A stretch of DNA of 50,789 nucleotides from Arenibacter arenosicollis. GTDB taxonomy: Bacteria > Bacteroidota > Bacteroidia > Flavobacteriales > Flavobacteriaceae. The notes beneath the pieces are model-generated. The model saw only the letters and a list, made by a program, of their open reading frames with translations. It was not told where the DNA came from and ran no database searches. The DNA is taken from NCBI RefSeq assembly GCF_014397245.1, contig NZ_JACLHY010000032.1, forward strand, positions 1 to 50,789. Reading direction: 5' to 3'. The position numbers were made by a program, and so were the translations under genes. Below are positions 1 to 7,618 of this stretch, piece by piece. Within the stretch, counting starts at the first letter, position 1. Every line of letters starts with the position of its first letter.

Positions 1-45
1 ATGCACGGCCAACAAGAGATAACAATGAGAACATATAAATCACAA

Positions 46-75
46 AAGCTCAACGGCACTATGGCCGTTGAGCTT
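46..75. terminator. Perfect 12-bp hairpin, probable terminator
   Basis: A perfect 12-bp inverted repeat (46-57 with 64-75) encloses a 6-nt loop. Read on the minus strand it lies about 70 nt after the FKBP gene stop and is followed by a short T-rich stretch, so it probably ends that transcript. It may also act on a plus-strand gene lying before the window. Confidence 0.6.
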
Positions 76-143
76 AATTAACTATTTTTAATCCTATAAA
101 CCGTAACGGTTATTTAGGACTAGACATCAGCAAAAATTCAATT

Positions 144-1061
144 TTAAATATTCTTGTCCAAATAATCAGGAACACCATCGTTATTGGCATCTTTTATTTC
201 ATCCTTGGTAAGGATTCCGTCCCCATCATCATCGGTATCCAAATAATTTGGAATTCCATCCTGATCAGTATCATCGTTAAAAAGATTTCCGTCCTTATCT
301 AAATCCTCCAGAATCGTATTTACACCATCCCGATCATGATCTGAGGTATTGGTCGCCAATAAGTTTACTTCAAACATTAGAGGGGCATAGGATGCTCCTG
401 GAGCACTTCCACTGAAATAGGCAATTCCCGAGGGCATAAATATTAAACCTATACCACTTCCTGTTACGGTAAAAGTCCCATCCCCATTTTCAATAATTTC
501 ACCACCTGATTTAAATTTGGGCATTCCTTCCTTGAATCCTTTTATTACTCCCGAATTGCCGGAAACTCCAGACCCCTGCATATCAAACCATACCGGAGCA
601 CCAAGTCTACTGTCGAAAATAGTTTCATCCAAGCGCATTCCTTGATATTTTAGGTAAACAGAATCTACAGGAGTAGGATTTTCTCCAATACCCTCTCTTG
701 CCACAACGTAATACAGGGTATGTTCTATATCCACTTCCCCAGCATCCAGTCCTAAATCACTCGAGGATATTTTTATCACCTGTGTTTTAGCATCTTCAAA
801 CAAGGATTTTTTGTCGGCATTGGCACCGGCAATGGTGTCTATTCTTATTCTTAGGTCGAAACCTTCATCAATAGGTTCCTCAAAATCTTCATAGTTATAA
901 AAGTGTGTTTTTAAATAAGCTTGAATTTCAGCATCATTTTCCACTGCAACTTCACTTAGCAATCTTGGGGGTACCACTTCAATGTCATTGCCGTCGTCTT
1001 TTTTACAAGACCAGATAGCCACAAAAATTAAAGTAAGTAAAAGAATTCTCTTTATAGTCAT
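144..1061 (-). CDS. FKBP-type peptidyl-prolyl isomerase lipoprotein with calcium-binding tail
   Basis: This is a predicted lipid-anchored prolyl cis-trans isomerase that would help fold envelope proteins. I start it at the ATG at 1061 because that gives a clean lipoprotein leader ending in IWSC (Cys19); an earlier in-frame ATG (1124) would add 21 residues ahead of the leader. Residues about 115-240 show FKBP features: VYLKYQGMRL, a conserved FDSR, VIKGFKEGMPKFKSGG, IFMPSGIAYF and a final LMFEVNLL strand. From about 243 the tail becomes Asp-rich, with DxDxDG-type repeats (DTDQDGIPNYLDTDDDGDGI) as in thrombospondin type 3 calcium-binding units. The tail resembles the Asp-rich segment of the T9SS cargo near 48 kb. 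The gene is divergent from hslR. FKBP assignment is good; activity is unproven. Confidence 0.82.
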   Translation of the reverse strand: MTIKRILLLTLIFVAIWSCKKDDGNDIEVVPPRLLSEVAVENDAEIQAYLKTHFYNYEDFEEPIDEGFDLRIRIDTIAGANADKKSLFEDAKTQVIKISSSDLGLDAGEVDIEHTLYYVVAREGIGENPTPVDSVYLKYQGMRLDETIFDSRLGAPVWFDMQGSGVSGNSGVIKGFKEGMPKFKSGGEIIENGDGTFTVTGSGIGLIFMPSGIAYFSGSAPGASYAPLMFEVNLLATNTSDHDRDGVNTILEDLDKDGNLFNDDTDQDGIPNYLDTDDDGDGILTKDEIKDANNDGVPDYLDKNI

Positions 1062-1100
1062 TGATTTCTTATTTAAAGGGCGCAAGATACAATTTTCAAC

Positions 1101-1108
1101 TATTTTTG
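1101..1108 (+). promoter_or_regulatory. -7 box (TATTTTTG) before hslR
   Basis: The octamer matches the Bacteroidota -7 consensus TAnnTTTG and sits 32 nt before the hslR ATG. I see no TTG at the expected -33 spacing, so this is only moderately supported. Confidence 0.4.
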
Positions 1109-1140
1109 TAGAAGACGTTAACAAAGATTTTCAATAGTTT

Positions 1141-1515
1141 ATGCGAATTGACAAATACCTATGGAGCACCCGCTATTTTAAAACGCGGAACATAGCTACT
1201 GAAGCCTGTAAAAAGGGGCATATAAGAATCAATGACCAAGTGGTTAAACCATCAAGGGAAGTATATCCTTTGGACAAAGTGATTGTAAGAAAAAACCAAA
1301 TTAATTACGAGTTTACGGTATTGGATGTTCCGCAAAGCAGGGTCGGCGCCAAACTGGTTGACATCTATCGAAAGGATACCACTCCCAAGGAAGCCTTTGA
1401 ACACAAAGAGCTGTTGCAGTACTCCAAAGATTATTATCGGAAAAAAGGAGCAGGAAGACCTACAAAAAAGGATAGAAGGGACATAGATGGTTACTTGGAT
1501 GACGAAGCTGAATAA
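1141..1515 (+). CDS. hslR: S4-domain RNA-binding protein, Hsp15 (HslR) family
   Basis: This is a 124-residue protein with an N-terminal S4 RNA-binding fold: MRIDKYLWSTRYFKTR at the start, then the characteristic ACKKGHIRINDQVVKPS loop at about 22-39. The C-terminus is very basic (YYRKKGAGRPTKKDRR). Family members bind stalled 50S subunits carrying a nascent chain and help recycle them; heat induction is known for the E. coli homologue. The size is close to that of the family. It is the first gene of a tight plus-strand group, and its 3' end overlaps the methyltransferase start. RNA binding is secure by family; the exact target here is inferred. Confidence 0.88.
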   Translation: MRIDKYLWSTRYFKTRNIATEACKKGHIRINDQVVKPSREVYPLDKVIVRKNQINYEFTVLDVPQSRVGAKLVDIYRKDTTPKEAFEHKELLQYSKDYYRKKGAGRPTKKDRRDIDGYLDDEAE

Positions 1516-2086
1516 GGATTTCTGGGAAAAAAAGTATAACCAAGAGGAATTGGGATGGGACATTGGTTACATTTCAACTCCACTGAAAGAGTACATTGAC
1601 CAGTTGAAGGATAAAAATTTAAAAATCCTAATCCCTGGAGCCGGTAATGCATATGAACTGATATATCTGGTGGAAAAAGGCTTTTCCAATGTTTTTGTTA
1701 TCGACATCGCCAAACAGCCATTGGAACACATAAAAAGAAGGATTCCCGATTTTCCTAACGATCAAATCCTGGAAGGTGATTTCTTTGATTTGGAATTGAA
1801 TAATTTTGATTTAATCCTGGAACAAACTTTTTTTTGCGCCCTAGATCCGAGCCTGAGGACAGATTATGTACGTAAAATGAAACAACTTCTGAAACCCAAT
1901 GGCAAATTGACAGGCCTTTTGTTTAATTTTCCGCTAACCGAATCCGGACCACCATTCGGAGGAAGCCTAGCTGAATACAAAGCCCTTTTTCAGAAGCATT
2001 TTAAAATCAAGATTTTGGAAACCGCACACAATTCCATAAAACCGAGAGCGGATAAGGAACTCTTTTTTATATTTGAATCTAAATAG
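1499..2086 (+). CDS. TPMT-family SAM-dependent methyltransferase
   Basis: This is a class I SAM methyltransferase of the thiopurine S-methyltransferase-like family. Visible features are the N-terminal FWEKKYNQEELGWDIG segment, SAM motif I as ILIPGAGNAYE, an acidic motif II (VFVIDIAK), the GDFFDL acidic turn and the EQTFFCALDP motif typical of bacterial TPMT-like enzymes. The natural substrate of these enzymes is usually unknown. Two starts are possible: ATG 1487 and ATG 1499. I prefer 1499, where the family-like sequence begins; either way it overlaps hslR by 17-29 nt, suggesting coupled translation. It ends 2 nt before the phosphoribosyltransferase. Confidence 0.85.
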   Translation: MTKLNKDFWEKKYNQEELGWDIGYISTPLKEYIDQLKDKNLKILIPGAGNAYELIYLVEKGFSNVFVIDIAKQPLEHIKRRIPDFPNDQILEGDFFDLELNNFDLILEQTFFCALDPSLRTDYVRKMKQLLKPNGKLTGLLFNFPLTESGPPFGGSLAEYKALFQKHFKIKILETAHNSIKPRADKELFFIFESK

Positions 2087-2088
2087 AA

Positions 2089-2595
2089 ATGACTATGTCC
2101 AATAGAATATTATCCCATGACCAGATACAGCATAAGATAAAACGCATTGCCTATCAGATTTATGAGGCCAATGTAGATGAACCAGAAATTATTATTGCCG
2201 GGATTGAAGGTGGGGGATTGAATTTCGCCAAAAAGATACAGGCCGTACTCCAGAAAATAACAGAGGCCAACATCATTTTATGCAAAGTAATCATGGACAA
2301 GTCCAACCCTTTGGCCAGTGGTGTTAAGACCTCCATCCCAGAATCGGAATACGCCAATAAATCCGTAGTCTTGGTAGACGACGTACTTAATTCCGGGACA
2401 ACTTTAATATATGGAGTCCATCATTTTTTACGTGTGCCCTTAAAACAGCTTAAAACAGCCGTATTGGTGAATAGAAATCACAAGAAATATCCGGTAAAAG
2501 CAGATTATAAGGGAATATCCCTATCCACATCACTCCAAGAACACATAAATGTGGAATTCAAGGCCAAAAACGATTCGGTTTATTTAACCGAGTAA
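2089..2595 (+). CDS. Phosphoribosyltransferase, PyrR-like
   Basis: This 168-residue type I phosphoribosyltransferase has the PRPP-binding motif VVLVDDVLNSGTT at residues 93-105 and an upstream IIAGIEGGG loop at 35-43. The fold resembles PyrR and hypoxanthine/xanthine phosphoribosyltransferases, but the base specificity cannot be read from sequence. It follows the methyltransferase with only 2 nt between stop and ATG, so the three genes from hslR are probably one transcript. Its last 12 nt overlap the 3' end of aroK, which runs in the opposite direction. A purine or pyrimidine salvage role is inferred. Confidence 0.8.
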   Translation: MTMSNRILSHDQIQHKIKRIAYQIYEANVDEPEIIIAGIEGGGLNFAKKIQAVLQKITEANIILCKVIMDKSNPLASGVKTSIPESEYANKSVVLVDDVLNSGTTLIYGVHHFLRVPLKQLKTAVLVNRNHKKYPVKADYKGISLSTSLQEHINVEFKAKNDSVYLTE

Positions 2596-3099
2596 TTGTT
2601 GTATTTCGGTAACTAATGTCTCAGGGACCTTATCATCACATTCAATAATATGATTAGCCTTAAGATAATAGTTATTTCGTTCAAATAAATGCTTTCCAAT
2701 AAATTCTGGTAGATCCCCATCATCTATATTTTTGATCAAGGGTCTATGGTCTTTTTCCTTAATTAGTCTTTTCACAAGACCGGGAATGGAGATTTTTAAA
2801 TAAAAAACATAATCTGCCAAGGCCAACATGGTCTCCATATTTCCAGAATAACAAGGTGTACCACCACCAGTAGAAAGAATAAAATTGTTCTTTTGGGACA
2901 AAACATCATTTAAATATTCATGTTCCTTTTTCCTAAAAAAGATTTCGCCTTTCCCAATAAATATATTCGAAATGGTGTCGCCCAGACCTTCCTCAATAAC
3001 TTCATCCAAGTCTAAAAAACTTATTTCCAATTCCTTAGCCAACAATTTACCAATTGTGGTCTTACCACTACCCATATACCCAACCAATACAATTTTCAC
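2584..3099 (-). CDS. aroK: Shikimate kinase
   Basis: This enzyme phosphorylates shikimate to shikimate 3-phosphate with ATP, the fifth step of the chorismate pathway for aromatic amino acids. The P-loop GYMGSGKT is at residues 7-14. The shikimate-binding part is seen as FLDLDEVIEE, followed by the conserved FRKKE and the ILSTGGG motif of the substrate lid region; RPLI is also in place. The length of 171 residues is usual. It is transcribed alone toward the phosphoribosyltransferase, and the two stops overlap by 12 nt with no terminator between them. Confidence 0.95.
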   Translation of the reverse strand: MKIVLVGYMGSGKTTIGKLLAKELEISFLDLDEVIEEGLGDTISNIFIGKGEIFFRKKEHEYLNDVLSQKNNFILSTGGGTPCYSGNMETMLALADYVFYLKISIPGLVKRLIKEKDHRPLIKNIDDGDLPEFIGKHLFERNNYYLKANHIIECDDKVPETLVTEIQQLLG

Positions 3100-3141
3100 G
3101 TCCTAATTTTTTGTAAAATTGGGCTAATTTGGTGGTAATTC

Positions 3142-3201
3142 AAAAAAAAAAAAAAAAATCTCAAAAAGGCCTTGCAAAACAAACAAATGATCTTATATTT
3201 G
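3142..3201 (+). promoter_or_regulatory. Consensus promoter of tRNA-Lys with upstream A17 tract
   Basis: TTG at 3172-3174, a 19-nt spacer and TATATTTG at 3194-3201 match the Bacteroidota housekeeping promoter exactly. The start point should fall near 3207, about 29 nt before the tRNA. A run of 17 adenines at 3142-3158 lies just upstream of the -33 box, where an UP-like element would be expected in a strong stable-RNA promoter. Confidence 0.7.
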
Positions 3202-3235
3202 CACCCGCAAACAGCAATAGTTTGCTACTCATTAT

Positions 3236-3308
3236 GACCTGGTAGCTCAGTTGGTAGAGCATCTCCCTTTTAAGGAGAGGGTCCTGGGTTCGAGCCCCAG
3301 CCCGGTCA
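3236..3308 (+). tRNA. tRNA-Lys (anticodon TTT)
   Basis: A 73-nt cloverleaf can be folded: D stem GCTC/GAGC, anticodon stem TCTCC/GGAGA with loop CTTTTAA (anticodon TTT), and T stem CTGGG/CCCAG with loop TTCGAGC. The CCA end is not encoded. The acceptor stem has one apparent mismatch, T opposite C at pair 5-68; the other six pairs are Watson-Crick. It is followed by its own terminator and then by tRNA-Leu. Confidence 0.96.
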
Positions 3309-3310
3309 CA

Positions 3311-3341
3311 AAAAAGTTAAGTCTCGTACTTAACTTTTTTT
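3311..3341 (+). terminator. Terminator of tRNA-Lys
   Basis: A 12-bp stem (3311-3322 with 3328-3339) with loop CTCGT ends in a T run. It is a strong Rho-independent terminator starting 2 nt after the tRNA. Confidence 0.85.
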
Positions 3342-3417
3342 GTTTAAAATAGTTTCGAATTACCTAAATTTAGAGACTATTTACAAACACATAAAGGTCT
3401 TTTAAGTGAATTTTTAG

Positions 3418-3504
3418 GCCCACGTGGTGAAATTGGTAGACACGCCACCTTGAGGGGGTGGTGTTCGCAAGGACGTGCTAGTTCGAATCTAGTCGTGGGC
3501 ACCA
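3418..3504 (+). tRNA. tRNA-Leu (anticodon GAG)
   Basis: This is an 87-nt class II tRNA with acceptor stem GCCCACG/CGTGGGC, anticodon stem CCACC/GGTGG and loop TTGAGGG (anticodon GAG), a long variable arm (TGTTCGCAAGGACGTG region) and an encoded CCA at 3502-3504. It reads CUC and CUU leucine codons. A weak -7-like TAAATTTA lies at 3365-3372, so it may have its own promoter in addition to read-through from tRNA-Lys. Confidence 0.96.
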
Positions 3505-3544
3505 AAAACCGTTGACTTCTTACTGATAGTCAACGGTTTTTTTA
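3505..3544 (+). terminator. Terminator of tRNA-Leu
   Basis: A 13-bp stem (3505-3517 with 3528-3540) with a 10-nt loop and a T tract immediately follows the CCA end. It also insulates the crt operon from the tRNA transcript. Confidence 0.85.
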
Positions 3545-3678
3545 TTTCTCAAAACTTTGTATCCGAAGTACCAATACTATTTAATAAATGGATTTGTATT
3601 ACTATCTTGAAAATAAACCTTATTTTCATAATCGGCCATATTTACAAAAAACATATCAATTAATTTACAGAATTACCT

Positions 3679-5142
3679 ATGGGTGAAAAAGTTATCATAA
3701 TCGGATCGGGATTTTCGTCACTTTCAGCATCGTGCTATTTGGCAAAACAGGGTTATGATGTATCCATATATGAGAAAAACAATACCGTTGGTGGCCGGGC
3801 GAGGCAATTTGTCCGAGATGGGTTTACTTTTGATATGGGCCCTAGCTGGTATTGGATGCCCGATATATTTGAACGCTTTTTCAATGATTTCGGAAAAAAG
3901 ACCTCCGACTTCTATCAATTGGACAAGTTAGATCCTGCCTATAAAATTTTCTTTTCGGACGATATTATTACTATTGGGGATAGTATGGATAAAATATGTG
4001 ATGAATTTGAACGAATAGAAAAAGGGAGCGCAAAACCTCTACGGAAGTTTATTAAAAAAGCACAGGAAAATTATGAAATTGCCATTCATAAAATAGTGCT
4101 GCGCCCAGGTCTTTCCCCTTTGGAATTAGTGAGTAAGGATACGGTACTTCGACTGGATCAGTTCTTTAAATCCATTAGCCACGATGTTCGCAAAAAATTT
4201 AAGAATCCAAAATTAATATCTACGCTGGAATTTCCAGTATTGTTCTTAGGCGCCAAACCCAACAAAACCCCGTCTTTCTACAGTTTTATGAATTTTGCGG
4301 ATTTTGGGCTGGGCACTTGGCATCCCAAAGGTGGCATGTATCAAGTAATTAGGGCCATGGAGCAATTGGCCTTGGAATTGGGAGTCAAAATTTACACCGA
4401 TCATGCGGTAACAAAAATTGAAGTAACCAAGGGTTTAGCCACCGGAATTAGTATAGACGGAAAGCATATAAATGCAGATGTTGTGCTCAGCGGCGCCGAT
4501 TATCATCATTCCGAAACGCTACTGGAAACCCAATTTCGTCAATATTCCGAAGGCTATTGGAACAAAAAGACTTTCGCCCCGTCCTCACTATTATTTTATG
4601 TGGGATTTGATAAAAAACTACAAAATGTTTCTCACCACAACCTATTTTTCGATACCAGCTTTGAACAACACGCCATTGAAATATATGATGACCCCAAGTG
4701 GCCCGAAGCTCCCCTCTTCTATGCCAATTTTCCTTCGATTACAGATTCCAGCATGGCGCCGAAAGGTTGTGAAACAGGCTTTTTTTTAATTCCAATCGCC
4801 CCTGATTTAGAGGATAACCAACAATTGCGAAATAAGTATTTTAATATTATTTTGGACCGGGTTCAAAAACTTACCTACCAAAAAGTAGAAAATAATATCC
4901 TTTTTAAGGAGGACTTTTGCGTCAATGATTTTGTAGAACAATACAATTCCTATAAGGGAAATGCCTATGGCATGGCTAATACACTAATGCAAACAGCTTT
5001 TCTTAGACCCAAATTACATAGTAAAAAGGTAAAGAATCTCTTTTTTACGGGCCAGCTTACCGTACCTGGTCCAGGTGTGCCGCCAGCCCTAATTTCTGGG
5101 AAATTGGTATCGGAACTTATTATTAACTATCAGAAAACTTAG
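3679..5142 (+). CDS. crtI: Phytoene desaturase (CrtI type)
   Basis: This FAD enzyme desaturates phytoene stepwise to lycopene. The N-terminal dinucleotide fold is clear: IIGSGFSSLSA at residues 7-17, E32 at the end of strand 2 and TVGGRAR at 36-42. The C-terminal FAD/membrane motif reads GQLTVPGPGVPPALISGKL. The length of 487 residues fits bacterial CrtI. The start at 3679 is the only ATG that preserves the GxGxxS motif near the N-terminus. It leads a tight operon, with crtB beginning 2 nt after its stop. I do not see a MerR-type regulator beside it; the upstream neighbours are tRNA genes. A related desaturase with other substrates is possible but less likely given crtB and crtZ. Confidence 0.95.
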   Translation: MGEKVIIIGSGFSSLSASCYLAKQGYDVSIYEKNNTVGGRARQFVRDGFTFDMGPSWYWMPDIFERFFNDFGKKTSDFYQLDKLDPAYKIFFSDDIITIGDSMDKICDEFERIEKGSAKPLRKFIKKAQENYEIAIHKIVLRPGLSPLELVSKDTVLRLDQFFKSISHDVRKKFKNPKLISTLEFPVLFLGAKPNKTPSFYSFMNFADFGLGTWHPKGGMYQVIRAMEQLALELGVKIYTDHAVTKIEVTKGLATGISIDGKHINADVVLSGADYHHSETLLETQFRQYSEGYWNKKTFAPSSLLFYVGFDKKLQNVSHHNLFFDTSFEQHAIEIYDDPKWPEAPLFYANFPSITDSSMAPKGCETGFFLIPIAPDLEDNQQLRNKYFNIILDRVQKLTYQKVENNILFKEDFCVNDFVEQYNSYKGNAYGMANTLMQTAFLRPKLHSKKVKNLFFTGQLTVPGPGVPPALISGKLVSELIINYQKT

Positions 5143-5144
5143 AT

Positions 5145-5984
5145 ATGAAGTCAATTTTTGATATTGTTTCCCTGGAATGCAGTAAGCTCGTCACCGAACA
5201 TTACAGCACCTCCTTTTCCTTGGCCACAAAAATGCTTGCTCCTTCCATTAGAGGAGATATCTATAACATTTATGGCTTTGTGCGGTTTGCTGATGAAATT
5301 GTGGACAGCTTTCACAACTACGATAAATTGTATTTATTGGATAAATTTGAGACGGATTTGAAGGATGCCTTAGATCAAAAAATAAGCCTTAACCCCATTC
5401 TTAATTCGTTTCAGCATACTTTTTATAAATATGACATTCCACTACATCTAGTAACCTCATTTATGAAGAGTATGAGGATGGATTTGGAAAAAACCGTTCG
5501 TCTTACAGAAAACCAGTATCAACAATATATTTACGGCTCCGCAGACGTTGTTGGATTAATGTGCTTAACGGTATTTGTAAAGGGAGACAAGGAAGCCTAT
5601 GAAATACTGAAGCCATCCGCAATGGCCTTGGGATCGGCTTTTCAGAAAGTAAATTTTTTAAGGGATCTAAAGACTGATTTTGAGGATTTGAACAGATCTT
5701 ATTTCCCAAACACTAACTTGAACGAACTAACCGAGGATGCCAAAAACAAAATTGTAAACGAAATAAAATCAGATTTTAAGTTGGGGTATTCAGGAATACT
5801 AAACCTGCCCAATGAGGCCAAGTTTGGAGTTTACACAGCCTATAGATACTATTATAAGTTATTGAATAAATTACAGAAAACCCCTTCTAGAAAGATTAAG
5901 AGCACTCGAATACGGGTTTCAAATCCACAAAAATTTAGTTTGTTGGTAAAATCGTATATTAATTATAAATTAAAACTGGTTTAG
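5145..5984 (+). CDS. crtB: Phytoene synthase
   Basis: This enzyme condenses two geranylgeranyl diphosphates to phytoene, the committed step to C40 carotenoids. Both Asp-rich metal and diphosphate-binding motifs of the squalene/phytoene synthase family are present: DEIVD at residues 50-54 and RDLKTD at 173-178, with FQKVNFLRD around the second. The length of 279 residues is typical. It lies between crtI and crtZ with gaps of 2 and 1 nt, so translation is probably coupled. The neighbours make phytoene rather than squalene the expected product. Confidence 0.95.
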   Translation: MKSIFDIVSLECSKLVTEHYSTSFSLATKMLAPSIRGDIYNIYGFVRFADEIVDSFHNYDKLYLLDKFETDLKDALDQKISLNPILNSFQHTFYKYDIPLHLVTSFMKSMRMDLEKTVRLTENQYQQYIYGSADVVGLMCLTVFVKGDKEAYEILKPSAMALGSAFQKVNFLRDLKTDFEDLNRSYFPNTNLNELTEDAKNKIVNEIKSDFKLGYSGILNLPNEAKFGVYTAYRYYYKLLNKLQKTPSRKIKSTRIRVSNPQKFSLLVKSYINYKLKLV

Positions 5985-5985
5985 G

Positions 5986-6450
5986 ATGAAAATGTTGATT
6001 TGGATTTTAATTTTCTTTGCGACCTTTTCCTTCATGGAGTTTATGGCCTGGTTTACCCATAAATTTATTATGCACGGTTTCTTATGGTCCCTACACAAGG
6101 ACCACCATAAAAAGGACCACGATTCTTGGTTTGAAAGAAACGATGCCTTTTTCTTATTCTATGCTGCTGTAAGTATTACTTTCTTTTGGCTTGGTTCCCA
6201 AACCGAATTCTGGTATGGATGGCCATTAGGTTTTGGTATATTGGCCTATGGAATTGCCTACTTTTTTGTTCATGATATCTTTATACACCAAAGGTTCAAA
6301 ATTTTCAGAAACGCCAATAATTGGTATGCCAAAGGAGTTAGGAGAGCACACAAGATGCATCACAAACATTTAGGGAAAGAAGAAGGTGAATGCTTTGGAA
6401 TGTTATTTGTGCCCTTTAAGTATTTCCAGAAAAAAGAAAAACTACAATAG
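5986..6450 (+). CDS. crtZ: Beta-carotene hydroxylase
   Basis: This is a membrane di-iron hydroxylase that adds 3-hydroxyls to beta-ionone rings, giving zeaxanthin from beta-carotene. The histidine clusters of the fatty-acid hydroxylase superfamily are all visible: HKFIMH (25-30), HKDHH (37-41), H96/H101 and HKMHH (122-126). Hydrophobic segments occur at about 5-22, 53-70 and 78-96. The length of 154 residues is usual for CrtZ. It is the last gene of the crt operon and ends 12 nt from the stop of a convergent thioredoxin-like gene. The cyclase (crtY) that would make its substrate is not in the window. Confidence 0.94.
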   Translation: MKMLIWILIFFATFSFMEFMAWFTHKFIMHGFLWSLHKDHHKKDHDSWFERNDAFFLFYAAVSITFFWLGSQTEFWYGWPLGFGILAYGIAYFFVHDIFIHQRFKIFRNANNWYAKGVRRAHKMHHKHLGKEEGECFGMLFVPFKYFQKKEKLQ

Positions 6451-6462
6451 GACATTTAAGTA

Positions 6463-7023
6463 CTATTCTTTCAACAACTCATCAATAAGCGCCCTCGTTT
6501 TACTACTATTCCAATCTGCAGCGCCGGTCTCGGCCACAATTATTTTGCCGTCCCTATCAATAATATATGTAGTGGGTAGCAGCTTGGAGCGAAGCATTTT
6601 CGGAGGCTCGAAAGATGGGAAGTAAATAGGTATATCCAAATCTTTCCTTTCTAAAAAGCTTACCACCTTTTGGCGATCCTCAGAAGTTACGAACATAAAG
6701 ACAACCTTATTGCCATAATCGTTATAGAGCTCCTGCAAACTAGGCATTTCCGCTACACATGGAGGACACCAGGTAGCCCAAAAATTTACAAGGATTATTT
6801 TGTCCTTTTGATCTTCAAAATTGAATGTGCCGTTTTCCAGATCCGTTAATTTCCACTGGTAGGTGTCCAATGGCACCTGCATTCCCTCCTTAACCTTGGC
6901 GGCACTAGAGGACAGCAATCTACTGGCAATAACCTTTACCTTAAAACCTATTGGAGTAAACAACAGAATTAGAATCCCCAAAATAAAAATACCGTTGACA
7001 ATCCATTTCTTTTTAGGTACCAT
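6463..7023 (-). CDS. TlpA/ResA-like thiol-disulfide oxidoreductase
   Basis: This is a membrane-anchored thioredoxin-fold protein facing the periplasm, expected to reduce or exchange disulfides in envelope proteins or cytochrome maturation. A single hydrophobic anchor covers residues 8-23. The thioredoxin domain (about 55-186) contains FWATWCPPC with the catalytic pair C86/C89, and the cis-proline region LLPTTYIID. It lies 10 nt after a paralogue of the same length (7034-7594) on the same strand, so the two probably share a transcript. Its redox partner cannot be told from sequence. Confidence 0.88.
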   Translation of the reverse strand: MVPKKKWIVNGIFILGILILLFTPIGFKVKVIASRLLSSSAAKVKEGMQVPLDTYQWKLTDLENGTFNFEDQKDKIILVNFWATWCPPCVAEMPSLQELYNDYGNKVVFMFVTSEDRQKVVSFLERKDLDIPIYFPSFEPPKMLRSKLLPTTYIIDRDGKIIVAETGAADWNSSKTRALIDELLKE

Positions 7024-7033
7024 AGGTTTTTAT

Positions 7034-7594
7034 TTATTTGCTAATAAGGTCGTTTAAAATAGCCTTCACCTTATCATTATCCCAATCTGCAACTCCCTCC
7101 TTGCTTATTACAATCCTACCGTCCTTATCCAACAAGTAGGACCGCGGTGGTTTAGACCCGTCTACGGGCATGGGATCTCCTACTATGGAGTAGGTAACTG
7201 GGAAAGTAAAGCCATGGTCGGACATAAATTTCTCTACGGGCTCCCTTTCTTCATTGGTAATGATGTAAAAATCTATCTTATCCTTGTAATCGTCGTATAA
7301 TTTTTGAATACTTTCAACTTCTGCCTCACTGGGAATATTCCAGGATCTCCAAAAATTAATAAACACGACACGTCCTTTGGATCTATTAAAATTGAAAAAG
7401 TTCCAATTGGCGTCCTTTAATTTCCAATCGTAATTAGTTATTTGCCCCCTATTAATTTCTTTGGTTACCTCAGGTGAAAAAGAAAACCATTTATTTAATA
7501 ACACCTTGCTATAATCGCCCAAAGGCGTTACAAAAAAAGATAAAATTAAAGCCATTACGGCAATGTTCAAAACTGTTTTTTTGCGAATTTTCAT
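7034..7594 (-). CDS. TlpA-like protein without active-site cysteines
   Basis: This is a paralogue of the next gene downstream, also 186 residues, with an N-terminal anchor (about 8-23) and a thioredoxin-like domain. The core aligns residue for residue, but the active-site WCPPC is replaced by WNIPS: N86 and S89 stand where the partner has C86 and C89. The whole protein contains no cysteine, so it cannot do thiol chemistry. The cis-proline loop survives as KPPRSYLLDKDG. The frame is intact and the spacing to the active paralogue is 10 nt, which argues against a decaying pseudogene. A chaperone-like, binding or regulatory role next to its active partner is inference. Confidence 0.8.
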   Translation of the reverse strand: MKIRKKTVLNIAVMALILSFFVTPLGDYSKVLLNKWFSFSPEVTKEINRGQITNYDWKLKDANWNFFNFNRSKGRVVFINFWRSWNIPSEAEVESIQKLYDDYKDKIDFYIITNEEREPVEKFMSDHGFTFPVTYSIVGDPMPVDGSKPPRSYLLDKDGRIVISKEGVADWDNDKVKAILNDLISK

Positions 7595-7618
7595 TTAATT
7601 TAATCTTTTGTCAAAACT

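Noticed and set aside
1252..1563. 103-residue minus-strand frame opposite hslR
   Set aside because: It spans the junction of two well-supported plus-strand genes and is only an antisense frame.
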